Assembly (NCBI RefSeq): GCF_013283665.1
Contig: NZ_JABEKU010000004.1
Location: 1 to 64,000, forward strand
Origin: Ensifer sesbaniae
GTDB taxonomy: Bacteria > Pseudomonadota > Alphaproteobacteria > Rhizobiales > Rhizobiaceae
Direction of reading: 5' to 3'
DNA: 64,000 nucleotides
The notes under the pieces were generated by a model. That model saw only the letters and a program-made list of their open reading frames with translations. It ran no database searches and was not told where the DNA came from. The position numbers and the translations under genes were made by a program. Shown piece after piece: positions 54,416 through 63,856 of the stretch; the first letter of the stretch is position 1; each line of letters starts with the position of its first letter.

Positions 54416-56638
54416 TTAAGCTGGAACACGAACGAAAAGCTCGCCGTCGACCAGAGCTACTGCATAACTCATTGTATTGGGGCAGCCCTTGGGTCCCCCG
54501 GACACTGATCCGGTCGCCATGTCGAACTCCGCGAAGTGAGCAGGGCACACGATCCTGTCTCCCTCGATGAAACCTTCGGACAGAGCGACCTCGGCGTGGG
54601 GGCACTTGTTCTTAAGCGCGAAGTACCTCCCGTCCTTCCTGGTGACCACCAGATCGCCGACCCCCTCGACGGTAACGGCGACAAGCACGCCTTCACCTAC
54701 AAGGGCCGATTTTCCGATTTTCCTGTCCACCATCTCCCGCGCAGGAGTGTCGACAACGGCAACAGGACCGGTCTGCACAGTGGTGGCAGCGAGCTGTGAC
54801 GCGAAGCGATGAATATCACGCTGCCTATTTATGCCGACGGCGAAGCTTCCGAAGTTCCAGAATGGATGTGCATCTCCGTCGCTGCTCTCCGCATCTGCTG
54901 ACGGGTTTGGGGTACCGGCGACCTGGATCGACATGTCGAACTGATCAGACCAGAAAGTGGGAACCGGCGGCTCCGTTTGTTCAATCGCCAAAATAGCGCG
55001 TGCGGCCCGATATGCCTGTTCGTTTTCGTTTTGCCAGCTTTCAATTCGCTGACCAGTTGATCCCGCTCCTTGGCATGAGACATCCCCGATGGCGAAGATA
55101 TGGGGATCGCTGGTCGCCCCGTTCAGATCAGTGAGAATTCCTTCTCGGCAATCCAAGCCCGCTTGGCGTGCCAAGTGATCGTTTGGACTTATGCCGATTG
55201 CGACGACGAGGAGGTCCGCGGTCAAAGTCTCGCCATTCACGACGGCCTCGACCCGGTCGGCTCTCTCCACAAGCCGGGGCTCGGTGCCGAAATGAATTCT
55301 CACCCAACTCTGAACATGGGCATCAGCGACAAAATCAGCCACCGCCCTCGGTAGGACGCGCGATAGCAGCCGGTCCTGCCTCACGAACAGATCAACCTCA
55401 ATTGAAGCGGAACGGGCGGCGGCAGCGACTTCCAAACCGAGCCATCCGCCGCCAACGACGAAGATTCTGTGCGCCGAAGCAAAAGCTCTCCCTAGGTTCT
55501 CTGCATCAGCGGCGTTGCGGATGGTGTGAACGCGGCCATGACCGCGATTAACGAGCGGCAGACGCCGGGCGGTTCCGCCTGTCGCGAGGATCAGGTGATC
55601 GTAGCCATGCCTCGCGCCGGTTGAGGTGGTAACGGAGCGTCTCTCACGATCAATGGCGATGACCGGCTCATCGAGATGCAAACCGATCCGCAGATCGTCC
55701 GACTGCTCTCCGGACAGGACACTGGTCAACTTCAAAGGGCCGCTCTCAAATCGCTTTGAGAGAGGCGGTCGCTCATAGGGCGCATGCCGCTCATCGCTGA
55801 GGATAGTGATCTCGCCGTCAAAGCCCAGCTCCCGCAGCGCTCTTGCAGCAGTACCGCCAGCTTGGCCGCCGCCCGCTATAACGATCCGATGTTTAGCGGC
55901 GATATGCGGAATGTCGCCGATTAAACTGTCACCAATTCGTATCTCCGCTTCGTTCAGCACTTCGCAGTAGATGCCGAAATTCTTATCGAAGCGACTTATC
56001 AGCGCGCGAAGGATTGCCCTGTCCTCGGGTAGGCCAATCTGTTTAAGGGTCGTGAAACTGCACCGTCCGCAGTCGAGCGTTCCCCTGAGGCGAAGCCCGC
56101 CTATGCTGAATTCCTGTCCCAAGAGAGCCAGTTCGGGAAGATCGCGGCCCTTCAAGCCGTGAAGGTCAACCACGACGTTCGGGCGGAAGCGGCGAACGTC
56201 AATGATGCTGTCCGGCAGCATCTCCTGAAGCGTGTTCATGGATTGCAAGCTGAGCAGATGGATAGGACTGCGATCGTATCGAGGCTCGGCGGCCTTGCCC
56301 TTGAATTCTTCCCCGTAGCGCCGTGGAGCCACGGCTCTGCCGAAGAGCGGTTCAAGTGATTCTGGAAGGCGCGGGTCGTCATAGCGGAGCCAGTTGACTC
56401 CGTCTGACGTCAGCCAGGGCGATCCGCTTTCATCCAGTCGCGCATCGATCAATGTGGCGGCGTTCCAGTGTCTCTGCCGTGAAGGGAAGACGATCTCGCC
56501 GGTTGTGGCGTCAAACAGGCCAAAGGCCCGATCGAGGGTAACGCCTGTTCGGTCGAAAGTGAGCTGATCCAGCTTCTCACCGCCAACGGAGCTTATAGGG
56601 TATCGCCAGAGGGCTTCGACAGTGCCGATCGCTGTCAT
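54416..56638 (-). CDS. MOSC - FAD/NAD(P)H reductase - Rieske ferredoxin fusion
   Basis: A 740-residue protein with three modules. Residues 1-240: MOSC N-terminal beta-barrel and MOSC core (VEALWRYPISSVGGEKL, RFRPNVVVDL, LDCGRCSFTTL with the conserved Cys). Residues about 245-640: pyridine nucleotide reductase of the rubredoxin/ferredoxin-reductase type, with GGGQAGGTAARAL (FAD), IFVVGGGWLGLEVAAAA (NAD(P)H), and FAIGDV. Residues about 650-740: Rieske-type 2Fe-2S domain with Cys679-Pro-His681 and Cys698-x2-His701. MOSC domains act on molybdenum cofactor-linked chemistry; the reductase and Rieske parts make an electron chain in one chain of protein. Cytosolic. It probably reduces N-hydroxylated or similar substrates or a partner oxygenase; unproven. 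Confidence 0.88.
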   Translation of the reverse strand: MTAIGTVEALWRYPISSVGGEKLDQLTFDRTGVTLDRAFGLFDATTGEIVFPSRQRHWNAATLIDARLDESGSPWLTSDGVNWLRYDDPRLPESLEPLFGRAVAPRRYGEEFKGKAAEPRYDRSPIHLLSLQSMNTLQEMLPDSIIDVRRFRPNVVVDLHGLKGRDLPELALLGQEFSIGGLRLRGTLDCGRCSFTTLKQIGLPEDRAILRALISRFDKNFGIYCEVLNEAEIRIGDSLIGDIPHIAAKHRIVIAGGGQAGGTAARALRELGFDGEITILSDERHAPYERPPLSKRFESGPLKLTSVLSGEQSDDLRIGLHLDEPVIAIDRERRSVTTSTGARHGYDHLILATGGTARRLPLVNRGHGRVHTIRNAADAENLGRAFASAHRIFVVGGGWLGLEVAAAARSASIEVDLFVRQDRLLSRVLPRAVADFVADAHVQSWVRIHFGTEPRLVERADRVEAVVNGETLTADLLVVAIGISPNDHLARQAGLDCREGILTDLNGATSDPHIFAIGDVSCQGAGSTGQRIESWQNENEQAYRAARAILAIEQTEPPVPTFWSDQFDMSIQVAGTPNPSADAESSDGDAHPFWNFGSFAVGINRQRDIHRFASQLAATTVQTGPVAVVDTPAREMVDRKIGKSALVGEGVLVAVTVEGVGDLVVTRKDGRYFALKNKCPHAEVALSEGFIEGDRIVCPAHFAEFDMATGSVSGGPKGCPNTMSYAVALVDGELFVRVPA

Positions 56639-56778
56639 GTTATTTGCTCACCTTTCTAATGATAAGTGCTGTCGCGTCCGACCGCAAAAGGGCATGCCCT
56701 ACAGGCCGAAAACGATCGAGCCGGCCTGCGGCTGAGACATTTCAGGGCGCGGAGCCGAGAGAGCATTTGCTGACCGCC
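56639..56778. other. Promoter region of the fusion gene
   Basis: 140 bases upstream of the MOSC-reductase-Rieske gene; no nod box or clear sigma-54 element found. Confidence 0.35.
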
Positions 56779-57033
56779 TCACGTCTGCCTATCGTTTAGG
56801 GCCACACTGTTCGTGTCTCTGCGCCGCAGCAGCGTTGGTGTCCATGCGGTGCAGGCGGAGATCAGGTGCTGTCCTTGCCGATAGGCGTCCCGCCTCGCCT
56901 TGAGTCCAGCCCTATGGGAGCGCCAGATGTCGAGGCACGGCTTCACGTAGGCAAACCCTCCCGCCCGTGAATGGCGGCACGCAAATACCGGAAATATAGC
57001 CTTGCGAGCGATAAGATCGGCCAGCTCACTCAT
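56779..57033 (-). CDS. Small hypothetical protein
   Basis: An 84-residue frame (MSELADLIARKAIFPVFACRHSRAGG...) whose ATG has GGAG six bases upstream. No known motif or membrane segment. It lies upstream of, and in the same direction as, the fusion oxidoreductase. May be real because of its ribosome site; function unknown. Confidence 0.4.
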   Translation of the reverse strand: MSELADLIARKAIFPVFACRHSRAGGFAYVKPCLDIWRSHRAGLKARRDAYRQGQHLISACTAWTPTLLRRRDTNSVALNDRQT

Positions 57034-57162
57034 CGGTATCTCCGCTTGCTCAACAAGTCAGCTTGTTTCCGGCTTGTCCTGCTTTCGGGGCACATAAACA
57101 TGTTAACAGCGGCGTTGGTAGCTTTAAAAAAAACGGTACCGATAAACCGTGTCTATAGCACG

Positions 57163-57966
57163 TTAAAGGTAAGCGTGGGATGATGACCGCGGGGAGCGCT
57201 CGGTGGGCACTGTAAACTTAACGTCCGTTAGGCGATGGGGTGCCTTCTTGCTCGGCTTTCCGATTATATCCGCGCGATTTCCGCCCACATACTCATGGCG
57301 GCGGCGCGCAGTTCGCGATAGTGGCTGGCGGAAATAGTCGTGGCGGGGGATGTGGAAGAGGTTGGCAACCGGATCGTGAATGGAGACGAAGCGCTGCAAC
57401 TGTCGCCGTGACTTGAAGCGCTTCATGATCCGCTCTCGTCGTCGTGTTGGCTGATGGGAGTTCTCCGCCCGGTTGTTGAGGCCCTTGTGGGATCGATGCT
57501 CGACGCCGGGCATGATCTCTCGTTTCGCGGCATCATAGGATCGGAGCTTGTCGGTAACCATCACGCGTGGCGCACGGCCTTGGCCCTTCAGCAGCTTGCG
57601 CATCAGGCGTTTGGCTGCCTTGGCATTGCGGCGGCTTTGCACCAGAACCTCCAGCACAAATCCGTACTGATCAACGGCGCGCCACAGCCAATGCTTCTCG
57701 CCTCGGATCGAAATGACGGCCTCGTCGAGATGCCATTTATCGCCGAGCTGGCCGCACGAACGTTGACGGATCTGATTGGCGAAGGTGCGGCCGAATTTTT
57801 CTGCCCACAGCCGGACCGTTTGATGCGCAACGATGATCCCTCGCGCCGCCAGCATGTCCTCGACCATCCGCAGGCTGAGCGGAAACCGGAAATACAGCCA
57901 CACGGCATGGGCGATGATTTCGGCGGGAAAACGATGGCGGCGGTAAAGTGGATCTCGGTCAGTCAT
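57163..57966 (-). CDS. IS6-family transposase
   Basis: A DDE transposase of the IS6 family from ATG 57966: MTDRDPLYRRHRFPAEIIAHAVWLYFRFPLSLRMVEDMLAARGI, then WHLDEAVISI (Asp), VMVTDKLRSYDAAKRE (Asp) and NNRAENSHQPTRRRERIMKRFKS (Glu). The reading frame continues past the left end of the element into flanking DNA (…TVPTERSPRSSSHAYL), adding about 16 foreign residues at the C-terminus. Otherwise intact. Confidence 0.88.
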   Translation of the reverse strand: MTDRDPLYRRHRFPAEIIAHAVWLYFRFPLSLRMVEDMLAARGIIVAHQTVRLWAEKFGRTFANQIRQRSCGQLGDKWHLDEAVISIRGEKHWLWRAVDQYGFVLEVLVQSRRNAKAAKRLMRKLLKGQGRAPRVMVTDKLRSYDAAKREIMPGVEHRSHKGLNNRAENSHQPTRRRERIMKRFKSRRQLQRFVSIHDPVANLFHIPRHDYFRQPLSRTARRRHEYVGGNRADIIGKPSKKAPHRLTDVKFTVPTERSPRSSSHAYL

Positions 57967-58015
57967 GGCCGAGCATCCCATATTGAAGTCCATGCTTCGT
58001 TAAGTTGACGATGCC
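57206..58015 (-). mobile_element. IS6-family element inserted in an IS110 remnant
   Basis: About 810 bp. Ends are related inverted repeats: GGCACTGTAAACTTAACG at 57206 and, inverted from 58015, GGCATCGTCAACTTAACG. Flanks are GCTCGGTG (left) and GCTCGGCT (right), so a diverged 8-bp target duplication is possible. The right flank is an IS110 transposase C-terminus. Confidence 0.75.
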
Positions 58016-58128
58016 GCTCGGCTTCAAACGAGCCGCCGTCGCTGTCGCGCGCAAACTGGCCGTGATCATGCATGCGATGCTCAAGACCGGCGAGCTCTTC
58101 GATCCGAATGCAGGAGCCGCGGCATGAG
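58016..58128 (+). pseudogene. IS110-family transposase C-terminal remnant
   Basis: Encodes LGFKRAAVAVARKLAVIMHAMLKTGELFDPNAGAAA then TGA, matching the C-terminus of IS110 transposases (KRRGRQKAVVALARRLAVIMHRMW... in the intact neighbour). The upstream part is replaced by the IS6 insertion. Confidence 0.78.
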
Positions 58129-58153
58129 CTGGTGGATAGCGTTCAGTATCTGA

Positions 58154-58555
58154 GCGCCTGAGACGTCCCTGCCGGGACGTAGGCTGAGCCATTCCGTTGA
58201 TGGGATTGCACCGCTGCCCAGCCGAGTGCGTCGTCCACATTGAAGGCTCTTCCAACGAAGGCCATGATGCGGCGGCCTCTGCCGACCGCGAAGACAACTT
58301 GTAACCCGGCACACGCGTCTCATATCAAGATACTTGACCCCACGGCTGCGATTAGCGCCTGAGACGTCCCTGCCGGGACGTAGGCTGAGCCATTCCGTTG
58401 ATGGGATTGCACCGCTGCCCAGCCGAGTGCGTCGTCCACATTGAAGGCTCTTCCAACGAAGGCCATGATGCGGCGGCCTCTGCCGACCGCGAAGACAACT
58501 TGTAACCCGGCACACGCGTCTCATATCAAGATACTTGACCCCACGGCTGCGATTA
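58154..58555 (+). repeat. Perfect 201-bp tandem duplication (IS110 non-coding end)
   Basis: The 201 bases 58154-58354 (starting GCGCCTGAGACGTCCC) are repeated without a visible change at 58355-58555. Each unit contains the hairpin ACGTCCC-TGCC-GGGACGT near its start and follows directly on an IS110 transposase stop, so the unit is the 3' non-coding end where IS1111-type elements encode the bridge RNA. Confidence 0.85.
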
Positions 58556-58679
58556 GATGGGATATTCGGCTTTGCGTCTCAGCGTTGACCATGGTGGATT
58601 GCGGTGCTGCGCTTCTGGCTGATGGTAAAACGAGGTCATGTCTTTCAACAGCCTCAAACATCAAAGGGAGAAGCGCAGC

Positions 58680-59717
58680 ATGAAACACTATTGTGCACTG
58701 GATGTGTCGGTGAAAGAGACCGCGGTCTGCATTGTTGATGACACAGGCAAAATTTGCCGAGAGGTGAAAGTTGCCAGTCACCCTGAGGATTTGATCTCGG
58801 TGATCAAGGATCCGAAGTGGCAAATCGAGCGGATCGGTCTTGAAGCCGGGCCACTGTCGCAATGGCTTTATGAAGGACTTGCCAAGGCAGGATTGCCGGT
58901 GATCTGCATCGAGACCAGGCATGCCAAGGCATTTTTGAAAGCCCAACCGAATAAGACGGACCGCAACGATGCGCGTGGCATAGCCCAGATGATGCGCGTC
59001 AATCTCTACCGGCCTGTGCATGTGAAGACACTGACGAGCCAGAAGCACCGGGCATTGCTGACCGCGCGCAAACTCCTGCAGGAAAAAGCCATCGCCATCG
59101 CGAATGACATTCGCGGATTGTTGCGCAACTTCGGACTGAAAGTCGGATTGGTCGGCAAGGTCAAATTCGATGAGCGAATCAATGAGCTGGTCGAAGACAG
59201 GCCTGATCTTCGTGAAATCATGCAGCCTTTATTAGCTGCACGCAAACTGCTGCGCGAAGAGTTCACCAAGCTGCACAAGAAGGTTTTGGATTTGGTCCGT
59301 GAGGATGAAGTCTGCCGCCGGTTGACGACGATCCCCGGTGTCGGGCCCGTTGTCGCTCTCACCTATACGGCAACCATCGACATTCCTGGGCGGTTTCCAC
59401 ATTCAAAGGCGGTGGGTTCTGTGCTCGGGCTGACGCCGAAACTGAACGAGTCTGGTGAAAGCAAACGGGTCGGGCGAGTATCCTGTTGCGGTGACGCAAT
59501 GATGCGATCCCTGCTGTACGAAGCCGCGCAAGTCCTGCTGGTAAACGTTAAGAAATGGTCGTGGCTAAAAGCCTGGGCGATGAATATCGCCAAACGCCGC
59601 GGCAGGCAAAAGGCGGTTGTAGCCTTGGCCCGACGGCTTGCTGTGATCATGCATCGCATGTGGAGTGACGGAACCGAATTCTGTTGGACACGGGAGAGCT
59701 TGCCTGTTGCCGCGTAA
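58680..59717 (+). CDS. IS110-family transposase
   Basis: A 345-residue transposase from ATG 58680 (GGGAG ten bases upstream): MKHYCALDVSVKETAVCIVDDTGKI (Asp), RIGLEAGPLSQWLYEGL (Glu), KTDRNDARGIAQMMRVN (Asp pair), TIPGVGPVVALTYTATIDIPGRFPHSKAVGSVLGLTPKLNESGESKRVGRVSCCGDAMMRSLLYEAAQVLL. Close to the transposase inserted in the FRG gene. Intact. Confidence 0.92.
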   Translation: MKHYCALDVSVKETAVCIVDDTGKICREVKVASHPEDLISVIKDPKWQIERIGLEAGPLSQWLYEGLAKAGLPVICIETRHAKAFLKAQPNKTDRNDARGIAQMMRVNLYRPVHVKTLTSQKHRALLTARKLLQEKAIAIANDIRGLLRNFGLKVGLVGKVKFDERINELVEDRPDLREIMQPLLAARKLLREEFTKLHKKVLDLVREDEVCRRLTTIPGVGPVVALTYTATIDIPGRFPHSKAVGSVLGLTPKLNESGESKRVGRVSCCGDAMMRSLLYEAAQVLLVNVKKWSWLKAWAMNIAKRRGRQKAVVALARRLAVIMHRMWSDGTEFCWTRESLPVAA

Positions 59718-60067
59718 TTAGCAACCAAGGTGACAAGAACAAAAGGAGACAAGATTCCGCCGCCGGTGGAAAGATGTCCTTCGCAGGACGACGGATGGGG
59801 TGAGTTCGCGTGTTGTCTTGGTACGGTCGTTTATTGCGATCAGGTCGCCGATTAGATTGTTCCGCCTCATTCTTCTGGTCCCATAATGGGAGGGCCACGC
59901 AGGCCGATCCCGGAGAGAAGCGCGATACTGCGAAGACATCAATCACCATAGCTACGGACAGTCAGAAGGTGCTTGACCTCACCACGCCGAATAGAGAAGA
60001 CAACCCCATCAAATTAAGTGTCACGCCAACTCATGGAAATCACTCATGCAGCTGTCTCGTAATTAAA
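59718..60067. other. IS110 3' non-coding end and flank
   Basis: About 350 bases without a gene. It starts with AT-rich sequence and a small hairpin (GATGTCC-TTCGC-AGGAC) at about 59770 that could belong to the bridge RNA of the preceding IS110 transposase. Confidence 0.35.
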
Positions 60068-61753
60068 GGGTCTTCCTCACTTTGTGTGGTGGCGATTTTG
60101 GTCGAGAGGCAGCATGCGTGCCCTGAGCAGCTCCGGTCCAGCTCTGCCATACATCGTACGCTTGATTGTCTTCAGGCGGTTGATTTGGCCTTCCGCCTGG
60201 CTGTTACTCCACGGCAGTTCGATGGCGTTGTAGACGGCGTCAAGATCGCGGTGCAGGACGCGTGCGAACCGCGCAATTGCGACCAGACCGGAGTTAACGG
60301 CATCGTCAATCCAGCTGTCGAGCTTGCCCGGATCGCGGCTGCGAAAGATGCCGCGGAAGCGCATAGCAAGGCTGCGCATTGAAGTGAACTCAGGCGAGCC
60401 CTGTTTCAAGGCATCGACCCTTCTCGCCTGGCTGATCGTCAGCATGCTTCGCGGCTTCATGCAGAGGGCAGCTGCGACTATCGGCGAGATCACAGCGCCG
60501 GTCTCCGGATCGCGTATCGGGACAGCATCGCGGCCTGGTTGATGCCAGCTTGCGAGAAGCCGCTCGAGATTCGAGAAACTGCCCGTGTAGCCGCGCTGTT
60601 TGATATCGTAGAACAGATGCCGTCCACAGCGATTGCCATCTCTCCAGCACTGGGCAAGAAACGCCTCGAAATACAAGGGGGATGTAGGCTTCAACGCCGC
60701 CTTCTGTCGGTCGGGTGGCGTGTCGAAAGTCAGCCATTTCGCGATGCTGCGCCGGCCTTAGCCGGTGCGACGTGCGATCTCCGAATAGGACAGACCTTCC
60801 TCATTCAAAGCATGCACGTATCGAACACCACCTGCCGTGATTGTTGATGAGCGTGACGCCGGCGGCGGTGCGTTGCGTTAACGTGCGGATCCTGAATTAG
60901 AACGATTTGCGCGCTCCCGATACTTTTACCCGGCAGCAATGCTCGTCCAGTGGCGCGGCCGGAATCTGCTCCTCAATTGCGACCCGCAAATTCTGCATGA
61001 GATGAACCGATCAGCGACTTGACGCGCTTGCGGCGCACCCTCGCGAGCCAGCTTGTGCGTACAGCCCGCATCGGTGTCGGCTCACGATCTCGACAGAAGG
61101 TGCCGCTCCAGCCATCGCGCAACACTCGCAACGCTCCGGTCGCCAAGTATGTCGACAATCAAACGGCGCTCCAGGTCGACGATCACCGTGCCGTAGGGCC
61201 ACGATCGCCGCCAGCTCCAATCATCTATGCCAACGACCCGGATCGCGGCGTCGCAATGATTGAGCGCGGCATCCCGCTTCAGCTGCCGTGTCGTCGCTGA
61301 CCGGCATGCCGAGCCGTCGCATCAAGCGCTCGCCGGGACGGCCGCCGGCGCTATGGCCGAGCAGACCGACAATTTCGGAGACTCTTTGTCCGGCGCGCAT
61401 AAGGGGAAGCAATCGTCGGCAGTCGGTCGGTGAATGTTTGTCGTTCACATTTTTGATGCGCGCACCGCCAGCGGCTCAACCGAAGCTTCACCGTTACGGT
61501 CTTGCCCTGGACCGGCAGATCTTGAAGGCTGCGGTTGGACCAGCCATGCCGATTTCGGGTCCGCCGTCCGCAATCAGGGCAAATGCCGAAGGCTGGTCCG
61601 GCAGCGGAAACAACCCAACCATCATCATTTGTGAGCGCGACACCCAGAACTTTTGCCCCTGGGCCGGGCGACCATTTTCGTTTTCGGTTGCATGCCCGCC
61701 CATAGCGGCATCATGTCTAACGGGGAGTGAACCATACAAATTGAGGATGACCC
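60068..61753 (-). mobile_element. ISL3-family element
   Basis: 1,686 bp bounded by 22-bp imperfect inverted repeats: GGGTCTTCCTCACTTTGTG at 60068 and, inverted from 61753, GGGTCATCCTCAATTTGTA. It contains a frameshifted ISL3 transposase on the minus strand. Flanks share ATTAA in register (TAATTAAA / CGATTAAG), a weak trace of the 8-bp target duplication typical of ISL3. Confidence 0.75.
60077..61690 (-). pseudogene. ISL3-family transposase, multiply frameshifted
   Basis: In gene order the minus strand gives a Cys-rich zinc finger (FGICPDCG..., RCAHQKCERQTFTDRLP), TKRVSEIVGLLGHSAGGRPGERLMRRLGMPVSDDT, VVGIDDWSWRRSWPYGTVIVDLERRLIVDILGDRS (catalytic Asp), QARQVADRFHLMQNL, and, after further breaks, the C-terminal block SMRSLAMRFRGIFRS...NSQAEGQINRLKTIKRTMYGRAG with the catalytic Glu region. 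At least three frame changes are needed. Confidence 0.83.
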
Positions 61754-61785
61754 CGATTAAGTGCCAAGCGACACGCGTCTTTAAT

Positions 61786-63365
61786 ATGCAGAGGACGCTG
61801 ATCCGCTGGATGGCGGCCCAAGGGTACCGCAGCTTCGCCGATCTCGACCGCGATGGCAGCGATAGGTTCTTGGCGGCGATGGCGCAGCGTCCTGGCAGCA
61901 AGCCGGGCAAGGCGCTGTCGGCCATGACCCTGCAACACTACGCAAATTTGCTGACGCTTCTGTATCTCCAAGGATCGAAGTTCCCGGAAGTGGCAATTGA
62001 TGATCCATTCCCAGGGACTGTGCCGCCGTTCGTTCGGCGTGACCGAGGCTGGCTTCCCTATACGCCGGACGCGGTCGCCGTGCCATTGGTCTCGGCGGCC
62101 TTGCGGCTGATCGAACAGCCGGCGGACGAAGTCATCGCTTTGCAAACGCAGGCGCAGGTTGCGTATGACGATGCCCTTGCCAGGGGCATCAGCCAGACGA
62201 AGGCCGGGTTCGTCGCGACCGACGCGATCAGGGAGTTTACCTTCTCGACCCTGTCCGGAGAGGAATCTCCATGGCATGAAGCGCCTGTCACCAGCACTAA
62301 GCAGGTGCGGTATCTTGCAGATCGCATCTACGACGCCTGCTTTGTCGTGATCGCTTATCTGGTCGGCGCCCGCGTCTCGGAGATCCTTGGCCTTCAGGTC
62401 GGCTGCATCGAACAGCATTCCTCCGGCGACGGCAGCGAGAGCTTCGCCTACCTTGCCGGGCGATTTACAAGACGGCGCGTGGCATCGATGGCGAAAGCCC
62501 ATCGCTGGGTTGCTTCGGCGCCCGTCGAGCGGGCCGTCTTGGTCATCGAGCAACTGACCGCCCGTCTGCGGGCGCAAAGCGGGCGATCCGAACTGTTCCT
62601 AGTAATGGCCAGCACGGGGTTGGTCGGTCCGGCCGCCCGCATCAACCTGCCGATCGTCTCGACCATCATACGGCGGCTCAACGATCTGTTCGCGCCGTTC
62701 ATCGGCCTGCCGGACCACGAGGGGGAACCCTGGCATCTGAACACCCATCAGGGCCGAAAGACCTTCGCGCGCTTGTCGGCATGCGCGACCGCACCGGCTC
62801 GCATGCGCTTCAGGCGCACTTCGGTCATGTGACCCGGGCCATGACCGATCGTGGCTATGTCGGAACCGACTTCGCGCTCGACGATCTGATCGACCGGCAC
62901 ACACAAGAGGAAACCCGCGCCGCCCTGGAAGAGGTACTGACGGCGACGACGCTCGCCGGCAAGGGCGGCCGCATGATCGCCGCTCGCTCGCAGTTCCGCG
63001 GGCGCACACGCGACGGCGCCGTCCAGGCTTATGTCCGTTTCCTGATGGAAGAAACTGACCTCCGCCTCGGGGTCTGCGACTGGGGCTATTGTGTCTACCG
63101 CGTCGAAACGGCTGCCTGCTTCGGCGACGAGAAAGGACCCAACCCCGCGCTGCGGACTGAAAGCACGTGTCTCACCTGCGCCAACTTTGCAGTCACGGCC
63201 CGGCATCGACCGGTCTGGCAGGCGCGCCGCGACCGCAATGCCGATCTTCTCGCTCACCCCGGGCTGGATCCGGTCAGCCGCAGGGTTGCGGAAACACGGA
63301 TCGCCGAATGCGATCGCATCCTTGGCGAACTCGATCATGGAAAGGATGGTCGCGATGGCGCGTAA
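61786..63365 (+). pseudogene. Large tyrosine integrase (TnpB-like), frameshifted
   Basis: From about 61786 (MQRTLIRWMAAQGYRSFADLDRDGSDRFL) the protein runs through FVVIAYLVGARVSEILGLQVGCIE (Arg I) and WHLNTHQGRKTFAR (HxxR region) to 62776, where one base is missing; the next frame continues VGMRDRTGSHALQAHFGHVTRAMTDRGYVGTD (His and Tyr) and a long C-terminal part with CLTCANFAVTARHRPVW. The start may lie further upstream but is cut by the ISL3 element. Its 3' end overlaps the coiled-coil gene. Layout matches the TnpB/TnpC part of Tn554-like integrase groups. Confidence 0.8.
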
Positions 63366-63837
63366 ATTGAGTAAAACACCGGCGCTGACGCCGCAGGAAA
63401 AACGCCTGAGCAACACCGACCGCAAGCTGCGGGAGGCTCTGGAGCGCCTGGTGAAGGGACTGCCCATACACCCGGACCTGCAAAAGCGATCCTACCGTCT
63501 GACCATTGCCACGCTCGCACGGGAGGCGCGTGTCGGCCGCAATGCCATCTACACCGATCATCGCTCGATGATCGATGAATTGCGTCGCGCTAGCGATCGC
63601 AAGATCGTGCCCGAGAAGCTGGCAGCCTGGGAAGACAAACTCGCCCAGCAGCGCGCTCTGATCCAGGTCTTGCAGATTGAGGAGCGGCGTATGGTGACGG
63701 AAAATGCCGTCCTGCTGAAGCGCATCCTCGAAGCCGAAACGGAGGTTGAGCGGCAGAAACGTCATAATGCCCGCCTTGTTGCCGAACGCGATCGCGGCAT
63801 GAAACCCGTTCCCATCCCGCGCGGACCAAAATCCTGA
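63355..63837 (+). CDS. TnpC-like coiled-coil partner of the integrase
   Basis: A 160-residue basic protein, ATG 63355 overlapping the integrase stop. LTIATLAREARVGRNAIYTDHRSMIDELRRA is a putative DNA-binding helix pair and RALIQVLQIEERRMVTENAVLLKRILEAETEVERQKRHNARL a long coiled coil. In Tn554-type elements a small coiled-coil TnpC follows two tyrosine recombinases and influences integration orientation; this protein holds the same place. Confidence 0.75.
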   Translation: MARKLSKTPALTPQEKRLSNTDRKLREALERLVKGLPIHPDLQKRSYRLTIATLAREARVGRNAIYTDHRSMIDELRRASDRKIVPEKLAAWEDKLAQQRALIQVLQIEERRMVTENAVLLKRILEAETEVERQKRHNARLVAERDRGMKPVPIPRGPKS

Positions 63838-63856
63838 TCGCGATCACGAGTACTTT

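Noticed and set aside
61717-62577. 286-residue minus-strand open frame
   Set aside because: Antisense to the tyrosine integrase catalytic domain.
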